Source of the DNA: Flavobacterium sp. NG2
Lineage (GTDB): Bacteria; Bacteroidota; Bacteroidia; Flavobacteriales; Flavobacteriaceae
Assembly (NCBI RefSeq): GCF_034119845.1
Contig: NZ_CP139420.1
Coordinates: 3,846,001-3,910,000, forward strand
DNA: 64,000 nt
Direction of reading: 5' to 3'
Part shown: positions 31,108-38,862 of the stretch, piece after piece
Numbering within the stretch: position 1 is the stretch's first letter
Layout: the number at the start of each line of letters is the position of its first letter
Made by a program: the position numbers and the translations under genes
The notes under the pieces: generated by a model
The model's input: only the letters and a program-made list of their open reading frames with translations
Told to the model about the DNA's origin: nothing
Databases searched by the model: none

Positions 31108-31143
31108 AATCCATTAATGGAATTCGTCCATTATAATTGGATT
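31108..31143 (+). promoter_or_regulatory. hairpin upstream of the DUF892 gene
   Basis: AATCCA (31108-31113) pairs with TGGATT (31138-31143) and AATGGA (31116-31121) with TCCATT (31127-31132), giving a two-part stem-loop that ends 24 nt before the ATG. It may affect expression; no known riboswitch matches. Confidence 0.35.
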
Positions 31144-31167
31144 TAAAATTAATTTAAAAACATTATC

Positions 31168-31731
31168 ATGGAAACACTAACCAAAGAAAAAGAAACCAGC
31201 TTTCAAGAAAATCATTCAGTTCATGGACTCCGAGATTTGTTTGAAATAGGATTAAAAGAAATGTATTATTCCGAAAAAGCATTAGGGAAAATTCTACCTA
31301 AAATGCTAAAGAATGCCACAACTCCCGAGTTAATCGAAACTCTCAAAAATCATTTAGCCGAAAACAAAAAACAAATTGCCCGTTTAGAGGTCATTTTCAA
31401 AACTAATTTTATCGAAGTCAATGCTCAAAAATGTGAAGCCATGAACGGATTACTGAAAGAAACGATTGAGTTACTCAAAAACACTGACGTTGGAACGGTA
31501 CGCGATGCTGGAATCATTTCGTCTGAGCAAAAAATGAAACATTACGAGATTGCCACATATGGAACTTTACGTGCCTTTGCTAATATATTAGGCAATAAAA
31601 AAACAGCCAACTTATTAGCTAAAACGTTAAACGAAGATAAAAAAGCTGACAAGGCTTTATCTAAAATAGCCATGTATTCCATCAACCAACACGCCTATAA
31701 TGCCAATGCCATTACTACCGTATTTATGTAA
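31168..31731 (+). CDS. ferritin-like DUF892 (YciE/YciF) protein
   Basis: A 187-residue all-helical protein. Its first helix, LRDLFEIGLKEMYYSEKALGKILPKM, is the signature of DUF892. Later helices carry EQKMKHYEIATYGTLRAFA, with the Glu and His expected of a ferritin-like di-metal site. Family members are induced by stress in several bacteria, but their chemistry is unsettled. A terminator follows, so it is a single-gene unit. Confidence 0.88.
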   Translation: METLTKEKETSFQENHSVHGLRDLFEIGLKEMYYSEKALGKILPKMLKNATTPELIETLKNHLAENKKQIARLEVIFKTNFIEVNAQKCEAMNGLLKETIELLKNTDVGTVRDAGIISSEQKMKHYEIATYGTLRAFANILGNKKTANLLAKTLNEDKKADKALSKIAMYSINQHAYNANAITTVFM

Positions 31732-31754
31732 ACACAATAGTGACCAAATTATTC

Positions 31755-31786
31755 AAAGCCTGTCCTTTCAGGCTTTCTTTGTTTTA
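31755..31786 (+). terminator. rho-independent terminator after the DUF892 gene
   Basis: AAAGCCTG (31755-31762) and CAGGCTTT (31769-31776) form a perfect stem with loop TCCTTT, followed by CTTTGTTTT. Confidence 0.85.
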
Positions 31787-31872
31787 AACCGAGATTTCGC
31801 ATTGGAGCACCTAACTGTCAACGTAAAAAAAATCCCAATGTGGATTTTTAGAAACCTAAAAATGAAACGCTA

Positions 31873-32331
31873 TTATTCATTAGCAACCATTATTTCAGGA
31901 AAATGTTCAATCGGGAAATTACAAGAATTCGCAATAAAACAGAGTTGGTTTGCTTTTTTGTGTAATTGATGAGCCAACTCAATTTTGTCCATTTGACGAA
32001 TGGCTACTTTTGGAAATAATCTCACGGCAACAAAACGCCCACTCCCCTCTGCAGTCACTTCAAGAGTTGCTTCAGCATCATCGGTATAAGTTAGTACATC
32101 TATTCCATTTTGACCACAAACGTACAAATAGGACATCATATGACAGGACACCAGACTACTGAGTAACAAATCTTCGGGATTATATCGTGAAGGGTCTCCT
32201 TTGAATGCTTTGGCCGCAGAAATATTTAAAATCTCTTTTTGCTCAATGCTGATACTATGATTTTTTGTGTACCGTTGATGCTTTTGGGCTTGCCATTTGA
32301 GACTTACTTTGAATAGATGTTTGAATGCCAT
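31873..32331 (-). CDS. OsmC family protein
   Basis: A 152-residue OsmC/Ohr-fold protein. It has the typical first strand WQAQKHQRYTKNHSISIE, then the active-site helix PEDLLLSSLVSCHMMSYLYVC with the peroxidatic Cys in VSC. The second Cys (CFIANSC) is at the usual position near the C terminus. Such enzymes reduce organic hydroperoxides. It is convergent with the DUF892 stress gene. Confidence 0.88.
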   Translation of the reverse strand: MAFKHLFKVSLKWQAQKHQRYTKNHSISIEQKEILNISAAKAFKGDPSRYNPEDLLLSSLVSCHMMSYLYVCGQNGIDVLTYTDDAEATLEVTAEGSGRFVAVRLFPKVAIRQMDKIELAHQLHKKANQLCFIANSCNFPIEHFPEIMVANE

Positions 32332-32369
32332 TGTCTAATTTAATTTATCATTGCAAATAAAACGCATTA

Positions 32370-32576
32370 AACCCAAATTACACAGTAGAAATCTACTCAA
32401 CTTTATTTTTCTTCAAATACAAGCACTTACTCAATGTTTAATTATTGACTCGAGAGCTTTGATCGAACAGGCGAAGTTAATAGTTCACTATTCCTTCTTC
32501 AAAAAATTTTATTAAGTACCTTATTTTATTGGAAAATTTCGTTTTTTTTTAAGAAGTATACTGTGTAATTTGGGTT
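32370..32576. mobile_element. 207-bp element with 18-bp terminal inverted repeats (MITE-like)
   Basis: AACCCAAATTACACAGTA (32370-32387) is the exact complement of 32559-32576. The 171 bp between them are AT-rich with no reading frame. Size and perfect ends suggest a small non-autonomous transposable element, but no clear target duplication is seen, so a long-range RNA hairpin between OsmC and the carrageenan locus is also possible. It marks the left border of the polysaccharide locus. Confidence 0.45.
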
Positions 32577-32624
32577 AAACAACCAATACCAATCTTCAAC
32601 AAAATTTAATTTAAAGGAAATCAA

Positions 32625-32668
32625 CAAAAAAACGACCCCAATAGCTCTCACTACTAGAATCGTTTTAA
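32625..32668 (-). terminator. terminator after the 32696 sulfatase gene
   Basis: On the minus strand AAAACGA pairs with TCGTTTT around an imperfect inner stem, followed by further T residues. Moderate strength. Confidence 0.6.
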
Positions 32669-32695
32669 CAACCAAACTAACTATCTTTAATTATT

Positions 32696-34141
32696 TTATT
32701 CTTTCATTGGAAACAAAGTTGAATGCCTATGCTCCTCTTTCATAATAGCTTTCATTTCGGCAACTATTTTAGGATTTTGAGCCGCAACATTCTTTGTCTC
32801 TACTGGGTCTGTGGCTAAATTATACAGTTCAAATTCTGGATTATCTTTCCTTTCAATATTATAAATTACGCCTTTCCAGTTTCCTAAACGTACCGCCTTA
32901 CGCCCACCTGCTTGCGGAAATTCCCAATACATATAAGGATGCTGCTTTTGATTTTTTTTACCTAATAAGGTAGGTAAAATCGAAATTCCATCCGTTGAGC
33001 CTATTTCTTTAACATTCACTATTTCAGCAAAAGTGGGTTTCATATCCCAAAAAGCAGAAATCAAATCAGAAGTGGTTCCTGCCTTAATTTTATCAGGCCA
33101 AACTGCTATAAAAGGAGCACGAATACCTCCTTCATACAAATCTCTTTTTACCCCTCTCAATCCAGCGGTACCATTAAAAAATTTAGGATCAGCACCTCCT
33201 TCTACTGCAGGGCCATTATCACTAGTAAAAATAACTAGAGTATTATCTGCAATTCCCAGTTGTTCTAATCTAGCCATGATTTCTCCCACATAAATATCTA
33301 ATCGAGTAACCATCGTGGCATAGACCGCTCTTGGAGCCAATTGCGAAGCATACTTATGCTCTTCAATGTTGGCCCCGTAATCCGACAAATAATCATGTGG
33401 CATTTTGAAAGGCTTGTCTTCATTGAACTTCCCTTTGAATTTATTATACACTGCATCGTCTGGCGAAATAATCTCAGCATGAGGCAAAACGAAAGGTACA
33501 TAAGCAAAAAACGGTTTGTTTTTATTTTTGGTAATAAAATCAAGCGTTGCTTTCTGAATTTCATCAGGCGCATAGGTTACTTTATTAGTATAATCATTCC
33601 CTTTTAGAAAAACCTTTTCCTTATTATGCCATAAATACGGTGGAAAATAACGGTGGGCTTTGCGCTGACAATTGTAGCCGTAAAACTCATCAAAACCTTG
33701 GTTCAATGGATCTCCTTCAGAATCAATAAATCCAAGTCCCCATTTCCCAAAAGCTCCCGTAGCGTATCCTGCTTTTTTAAGCACATCGGCTATAGTGATT
33801 ACACTTCCATCCATTGGGACTTGTCCTTCAAGATTTTCACCTCTTTCAAGGTTTCCTCTAATCGAAGTATGTCCTGTATGCTCGCCTGTCATCAATGTAG
33901 AACGTGAAGGCGCACAAACAGCTGACCCACTATAATGTTGTGTAAACTTGATTCCTTTAGCGGCTAACTTATCAATATTTGGTGTATCAAATTTTGTTTG
34001 TCCGTAACAACTCAAATCACCGTAGCCCAAATCATCCGCCAAAATATAAATAATATTAGGCTTGGATTTATTTTGTGCCTCTGTTGCCATCGTAGTGATA
34101 GAAAGACCTGCAACCAAAATTACTTTTAGAAATGTACGCAT
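32696..34141 (-). CDS. secreted formylglycine sulfatase (family S1)
   Basis: A 481-residue arylsulfatase-type enzyme with a signal peptide (about 1-22). The catalytic Cys76, to be converted to formylglycine, lies in SAVCAPSRSTLMTGEH, and metal ligands are visible in YILADDLGYGD and IFTSDNGPAVEGG. GKWGLGF and LPHAEI are further substrate-pocket segments. It starts 5 nt after the GH110 gene's stop, so the two are expressed together. In this context it should remove an ester sulfate from carrageenan or an oligosaccharide of it; position specificity cannot be read from sequence. A maturase gene is not in the window. Confidence 0.92.
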   Translation of the reverse strand: MRTFLKVILVAGLSITTMATEAQNKSKPNIIYILADDLGYGDLSCYGQTKFDTPNIDKLAAKGIKFTQHYSGSAVCAPSRSTLMTGEHTGHTSIRGNLERGENLEGQVPMDGSVITIADVLKKAGYATGAFGKWGLGFIDSEGDPLNQGFDEFYGYNCQRKAHRYFPPYLWHNKEKVFLKGNDYTNKVTYAPDEIQKATLDFITKNKNKPFFAYVPFVLPHAEIISPDDAVYNKFKGKFNEDKPFKMPHDYLSDYGANIEEHKYASQLAPRAVYATMVTRLDIYVGEIMARLEQLGIADNTLVIFTSDNGPAVEGGADPKFFNGTAGLRGVKRDLYEGGIRAPFIAVWPDKIKAGTTSDLISAFWDMKPTFAEIVNVKEIGSTDGISILPTLLGKKNQKQHPYMYWEFPQAGGRKAVRLGNWKGVIYNIERKDNPEFELYNLATDPVETKNVAAQNPKIVAEMKAIMKEEHRHSTLFPMKE

Positions 34142-34146
34142 CTTTA

Positions 34147-36039
34147 CTACTTAAATTTCAAATTAGGAACAGAACCATCTGATTTTAATATTGGATTTGC
34201 TTTTCCTGAATATTTATTATTTTCGAAAATAATATTCTTAGATGTTTTAATTGAAAAAGCAGGATTTTCAGGAAACAACATTTTGAAGGTTCCTGAGTTC
34301 GTAATCGTGTTCCCTTTAAATTTAAGCCCATCAGTATTGTTGACTTCCAAGATTAAATTGTCAAATTGGTTGATTTTATTATTCTCAATCAAAATGTTTT
34401 TGAAAGCTATGTTTTTACTTTCGTCATCGGTTTCAAAACGAATGATACCTCTATTTTGTCCACCAATATTACAATCTTGAAAAGTATTATTTCGAATGGT
34501 TAAGTCCAATGCACTTCCTGATTCGTACCAATACCCACTTTCAACAGGCACTAAAATCGCTTCCATTTCGGTAGCAAAATAATTGTTCTCAACCACAATT
34601 TTTCTTGGTGTTGAAAGTAATAATCCTCTAGCTCTGTTTTTAGAAATAGTACAGTTTTGTACCAATAACTCAGGATAAGCCGACATATTTTCAATATAAT
34701 CTCCCGCTTTTAATGAAGCTGGTACTTTTTCATTGAAAGTAATAATATGGTAACGGCTGTTGATTTTCTCAATGGATTTCAATGTGAGTTTATCATATTC
34801 AAAAAACGATTGGTGCAAATTAACCAATCCAATAACATCCCCTGGAACTCCAATACTAAAACCTTGTTGTTGGTAATGACCTACTTTGATACCAATGCTG
34901 TTTTCGCCCAAAATATCCTCCACTTGTTGATAGGTGCCATGTACATTGACAGCATCATCTAATTGATTATTGAACGTACAGTTTTTGATGGTAATTTTAC
35001 CTCTGCAGCCTACAAAGTGAGTTGCATCAGCGGTAGTTGAAACCATTCTTCCTTGTGAAGGCGTAACATTGAAGTTATCTAAAGTCAAGTTCTCTGAATT
35101 CTCTACAATGATTCCCATTCCACAGGCATGGTGCACATTGACATTATTGGCTTCAAAATTTTTAGACGAAACCACATGAAAAGCTGGTGCAAATCTATTT
35201 TGTCCTTGCTCACCTTTCATCGTCAGGATTTTTCCAACTTCAGGAATTTTTCTTCCATGATTATATACTCGTAATAAGCCTGGTTTTAATTGCTCAACTA
35301 CCAACTTATCTTCCATACCCACCTTAAAATTTTCAGGTGATCTTGGATCAACGTTATATTTATATTTAATGTTCTTAACATTATTTTGAATCTTAGTCTT
35401 CGTTCTGGTTGTTAATGAAGTATAGGATTCTGTATCAAACGAAATAGCGGTTGTTTTAGGATCAAACAAAATCGATTGTCCTATATTATGCTCATAATAT
35501 TCCTTAATAAAGTGCAATTGTCCGTTTCTGATTTCATACGGATAATCGTCAGAAATTTGCATGTCAAAAGTCTTTTTTACAGGATCTACTGCTACAATTT
35601 TTGCTTCGCTATGAAAAGACATTGCCCAATCAACAGCTACATTAACAATCTTAATATTTTCCGAATTTTCTACTGAAAAAGGGATGATAATTCCGTGAAA
35701 TATGAAAGTAGCTCCCTGACCATCAATTGTCAAGTTTTTCATATTGAATATAGGAAAAGCTGTTTTAGCCAAACCATTATTGTGATTTGACAATTGCGCA
35801 TAAATCTCAAATCCCTTATCTGGATAAAAATGATAAGTTCCTTTTTCGAATTTTATTTCTGAAATCGACTTGGCATCGGCTTTCATAAATTGAGCTAAAA
35901 CGGCTGGTGTTGCATCAGCTGCAATTGAAGTCTCAAAAAATACTGTATTCCCTTTTCTAGTTTGACTAATTCCTGTATAAGAACAGCTTAACAAGAAAAA
36001 AAATAGCAGAGCAATAAACTGGGGGTTTCTATTAATCAT
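34147..36039 (-). CDS. GH110 family alpha-galactosidase-type parallel beta-helix protein
   Basis: A 630-residue exported protein (signal near residues 8-25, possible lipobox LLSC). The body is a right-handed beta-helix with NLTIDGQGATFIFHG near residue 105 and a series of N-rich turns (IVENSENLTLDNF, NCTISKNRARG, VENNYFATEMEA). GH110-type motifs are STTADATHFVGC (Asp338) and NNQLDDAVNVHGTY (Asp361, Asp362). The 23-residue spacing agrees with the catalytic aspartates I recall for characterised GH110 enzymes. Marine GH110 enzymes cleave alpha-1,3-galactose; in carrageenan this fits removal of alpha-linked galactose residues. Operon with the adjoining sulfatase. Confidence 0.82.
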   Translation of the reverse strand: MINRNPQFIALLFFFLLSCSYTGISQTRKGNTVFFETSIAADATPAVLAQFMKADAKSISEIKFEKGTYHFYPDKGFEIYAQLSNHNNGLAKTAFPIFNMKNLTIDGQGATFIFHGIIIPFSVENSENIKIVNVAVDWAMSFHSEAKIVAVDPVKKTFDMQISDDYPYEIRNGQLHFIKEYYEHNIGQSILFDPKTTAISFDTESYTSLTTRTKTKIQNNVKNIKYKYNVDPRSPENFKVGMEDKLVVEQLKPGLLRVYNHGRKIPEVGKILTMKGEQGQNRFAPAFHVVSSKNFEANNVNVHHACGMGIIVENSENLTLDNFNVTPSQGRMVSTTADATHFVGCRGKITIKNCTFNNQLDDAVNVHGTYQQVEDILGENSIGIKVGHYQQQGFSIGVPGDVIGLVNLHQSFFEYDKLTLKSIEKINSRYHIITFNEKVPASLKAGDYIENMSAYPELLVQNCTISKNRARGLLLSTPRKIVVENNYFATEMEAILVPVESGYWYESGSALDLTIRNNTFQDCNIGGQNRGIIRFETDDESKNIAFKNILIENNKINQFDNLILEVNNTDGLKFKGNTITNSGTFKMLFPENPAFSIKTSKNIIFENNKYSGKANPILKSDGSVPNLKFK

Positions 36040-36155
36040 GAAATCTTAATATTATATAAATAAATTTAGAATGGTAAAGATTCTAATAATCCATTTAAAA
36101 AATGTGTTTGACAGTAATATTTATGTATTCCCAAGTACAAAACAACATTTTCACC

Positions 36156-36198
36156 CAAAAAAAGAACCAATAAACACATCTATTGCATTTATTAGCTC
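36156..36198 (-). terminator. terminator of the FMN-binding-like gene
   Basis: An 11-bp stem with two G-U pairs (36188-36198 and 36164-36174) is followed on the minus strand by eight T residues. It separates the flavinylation genes from the GH110 operon. Confidence 0.7.
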
Positions 36199-36221
36199 TT
36201 TTTTTGATATTATACTAAAGC

Positions 36222-37367
36222 TTAAAGTCGGTCGCTATTTTTAGATTTAAAGTTTTCTAAAATTTTAGATTGCTCGGTTGAAACCGATTTGTTAACCAAA
36301 AACCAATAAGCCGAACGCGCGATTAAAAACTGAGGATGTTTTAACAATTGGACGATTTCTGTTTTGGCAAAATCCGATAAAGGTTTTTGTTTATCCAATA
36401 TTCGAAGAAGCAATTGTAACTCTTGAAAAGAATCTACTTGATTTAATTGTTGAGCTGTCCAGTTTAAATAGTCGGTTGAATTGACTGTTGTAAATCGCTG
36501 CAACGAATTCAATAGAATCACACGATAGGATTTATCTGACTGGGTATATAATTGCTGAATGGCGCCAAAATAAACGTTTTGAGGTGCTTTTTCAATGTAT
36601 TCAATTAAAAACCGAATCATTGATGGGCTGTTTCCAAGTGTTGCCAATACCACAGCTACCGTTTCATTATCATAAGCCTTACGATTGATTAATTCACTGA
36701 TGATAAAACGACGGGATTTTTCATCCTCTTTGGTCAAGGCTTGGGTTAATTCGGGAGTCGTCATTTGTGAAGCGGTTATCCCCCTGATTACTTCAAATAC
36801 ACCTCCATTAGCCCAATGCCACAATGTACAGCTCGTCCAAGCAGCTCCTTTGACTATGGAATTTGCATCAACGCCTGAGGTGGCGCTCGTCACTGCATCA
36901 ACATCTGCTAATCCTTCGCTTCCATGTGCTGACAAATGCGCCTGGTTTTTATAATAGTCTTTTAAAGTGGATTCCTTATCTGCTAAAATTCGGTTTAACT
37001 TTTTGTAATCTTCGGCGGTAAAAGGAATTCCATCCGTTTTTTCCAAAGTGACTCCTGGAGCCAATTCAAAACGGTTGTAAAACCCTAGTTTGTCCCAAAA
37101 CAATCGCACCCGAACCACCTTGCATTTGTGATCCAAACAAATTACAGACTCGACATCCATATAATACTCCATTGCTTGACCGTTCTCTGCTTCAACTTCA
37201 ATCAAAGTACAGTCTTGCTTTTCGTTAAAATTCAAACCTTCATGAAGAATTTTTACTTGATGTGATACTTCTTTAGCTGTATTTTGTGCCATCGCAAAAG
37301 AAATACTTGTGAAAAGCAAATTCAGGAACAAAAACAAAAAAGATGTATAGGACAATTTATATTGCAT
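36222..37367 (-). CDS. exported FMN-binding-like protein with helical-repeat C-terminus
   Basis: A 381-residue protein with a signal peptide (about 1-28, ending AMAQ). Residues about 40-190 contain a paired VICLDHKCKVVRVRLFWD strand and, at 155-165, DVDAVTSATSG. This resembles the [S/T]GAT flavinylation site of FMN_bind proteins, with T163 as the candidate FMN ester and Ser replacing the usual Gly. SIVKGAAWTSCTLWHWANGG follows. Residues about 200-370 form HEAT-like helical pairs. The ApbE gene that would attach FMN lies 158 nt upstream in the same orientation. I infer an extracytoplasmic flavoprotein; no domain database was consulted. Confidence 0.6.
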   Translation of the reverse strand: MQYKLSYTSFLFLFLNLLFTSISFAMAQNTAKEVSHQVKILHEGLNFNEKQDCTLIEVEAENGQAMEYYMDVESVICLDHKCKVVRVRLFWDKLGFYNRFELAPGVTLEKTDGIPFTAEDYKKLNRILADKESTLKDYYKNQAHLSAHGSEGLADVDAVTSATSGVDANSIVKGAAWTSCTLWHWANGGVFEVIRGITASQMTTPELTQALTKEDEKSRRFIISELINRKAYDNETVAVVLATLGNSPSMIRFLIEYIEKAPQNVYFGAIQQLYTQSDKSYRVILLNSLQRFTTVNSTDYLNWTAQQLNQVDSFQELQLLLRILDKQKPLSDFAKTEIVQLLKHPQFLIARSAYWFLVNKSVSTEQSKILENFKSKNSDRL

Positions 37368-37525
37368 TGCATATTTTTTTACTAAAAATTAATTTTGAAC
37401 GGTTCAATTAAATAAGCTTAGCGGGCTTACACGTTATTCTTTTGAATAAAATTAATGTTTCTTTATTATTGACTTGTCTCACTGCATATATGGAATGTCT
37501 CTTAGCGTCCATTCCACCATTTCAT

Positions 37526-38527
37526 TTACTTAATTAACCTATAAAATCCCGTCGTAGCCGTATCTTTCACCTGACCGTTTTTGTCTTTATAAATAAAATA
37601 AGCTTCAAGTTCTTTGTTCTTTTTTAAAAATCGGAACGCCTTTTTAAGTCCCATTGCCATCAGTGCATTGTCGTAACCATCGGCTGTTATGGCATCTTTG
37701 GCATAAACGGTTACACTGATTAAATCGTTTTGCACAGGAACTCCTGTTTTTGGATTCATCAAATGCGATATTCGTTTGCCCTTGTTCTCATAAAACTTTT
37801 GATAATTCCCCGAGGTCGTTATGGCTCCTGATGGTATTTGCACAATTTTTTGAATCGAATGGGTAAAAGCCACTTCTTTTGACGGACTTTGAATACCTAC
37901 CTTCATCAGTTCCCCACTAGGTTGGCGTGTGCCATTCACTCGAATCTCACCTCCTATTTCAACCAAAAAGTTGTTGATTTTATGTGCCAATAAAAAGTTA
38001 GCCACTACATCTACGGTATAACCTTGAGCAATTCCATTGACGTCAATTTGGACACAGGGTTTCTTTTTTAGAAGTTGGTTTCCTTTGCGTTCCAAAAGCG
38101 AGTTTCCTATACAGCCCTTGATTGCCTTCAACGTTTTGGCATTTGGTGTGCTGGGAGTCATTCCTTTTTTATGAAATCCCCAAACTTCCATCAAGGGTAA
38201 GAGCGTGATATCAAACAAACCTCTCGTTTCTCGATTGATTTCTTGTGAACGTTGGATGACATTTATCAAATGTGCATCGGCTGTCACTCCTTTTGCAGAA
38301 GCATTAAATTGATTAATCAACGAATGCTCCTGATACATTGACAGGGATTGATCGATGGTATTGAAAATGCTATCAATTTGATGTTCCCCTATGTTGCGCT
38401 CTGCTGCGTAATAAGTAATATTGTACGTCGTTCCCTGAGTAAATCCATTAATTTGATATTTATTCCATACTTCTTGCTGTTCCTGTTTAGGAAGAAAAAA
38501 AGTGATCAATATCAAAATAAAAATCAT
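37526..38527 (-). CDS. apbE: FAD:protein FMN transferase
   Basis: A 333-residue ApbE-family enzyme with an N-terminal hydrophobic export segment. It transfers FMN from FAD to a Thr or Ser of an exported target, using Mg2+. Family motifs in order: GFTQGTTYNITYY, MYQEHSLINQFNAS, LFDITLLPLMEVWGFHK, CVQIDVNGIAQGYTVD, NFLVEIGGEIRVNG, GAITTSGNYQKF, ISHLMNPKTGVPVQ and ADGYDNALMAMG. All core elements are present and the length is normal. The nearest plausible target is the protein encoded just downstream at 36222. Usual partners such as Nqr or Rnf subunits are absent, which argues for a dedicated role. Confidence 0.93.
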   Translation of the reverse strand: MIFILILITFFLPKQEQQEVWNKYQINGFTQGTTYNITYYAAERNIGEHQIDSIFNTIDQSLSMYQEHSLINQFNASAKGVTADAHLINVIQRSQEINRETRGLFDITLLPLMEVWGFHKKGMTPSTPNAKTLKAIKGCIGNSLLERKGNQLLKKKPCVQIDVNGIAQGYTVDVVANFLLAHKINNFLVEIGGEIRVNGTRQPSGELMKVGIQSPSKEVAFTHSIQKIVQIPSGAITTSGNYQKFYENKGKRISHLMNPKTGVPVQNDLISVTVYAKDAITADGYDNALMAMGLKKAFRFLKKNKELEAYFIYKDKNGQVKDTATTGFYRLIK

Positions 38528-38744
38528 AGCGAACTATTTATAATTGAAAAAGCAACTTTAATGCTATTACTTGAGTTGTTCTTGACTGCACTCGAACTGG
38601 CATCAATTGCCTGCATCACAAGTGTACTAAATTAAGACGAATTCCTTTCCAAAAGGTTTAACAGTTGAAATTCAAACTGATTTTGAAGCACTTTCGTTTT
38701 TTAGCCCCAACAGCAATGGAAAACCTTTGAGAGTGGTGTGCTTA

Positions 38745-38855
38745 TTTTTTCTTGCTGAGGCAGAGCGACCAGAGGAAGCTCCTGCCCTAGCGTAGAAAAA
38801 TAGCGCACCACCGAAAAGCTTGAAATGAATGGCGGGATTAGCTCCTTATCCGATT
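38745..38855. repeat. degenerate flavobacterial intergenic repeat
   Basis: The 335-bp gap 38528-38862 contains cctgccctagc near 38789 and ggcgggattagctccttatc near 38830, matching the ends of the palindromic repeat at 5385-5480 with a different middle. No gene is seen in the gap. Likely a decayed copy. Confidence 0.5.
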
Positions 38856-38862
38856 CTACTTA

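Noticed and set aside
36040..36160. GGTAA-type operator before the GH110 gene
   Set aside because: GGGTGAAAAT and GGGAATAC occur, but their distance is 24 nt and no matching -7 box lies 36 nt further.
37485..37515. Terminator after apbE
   Set aside because: TGGAATG and CATTCCA can pair, but no T run follows on the minus strand, so readthrough into 36222 is at least as likely.
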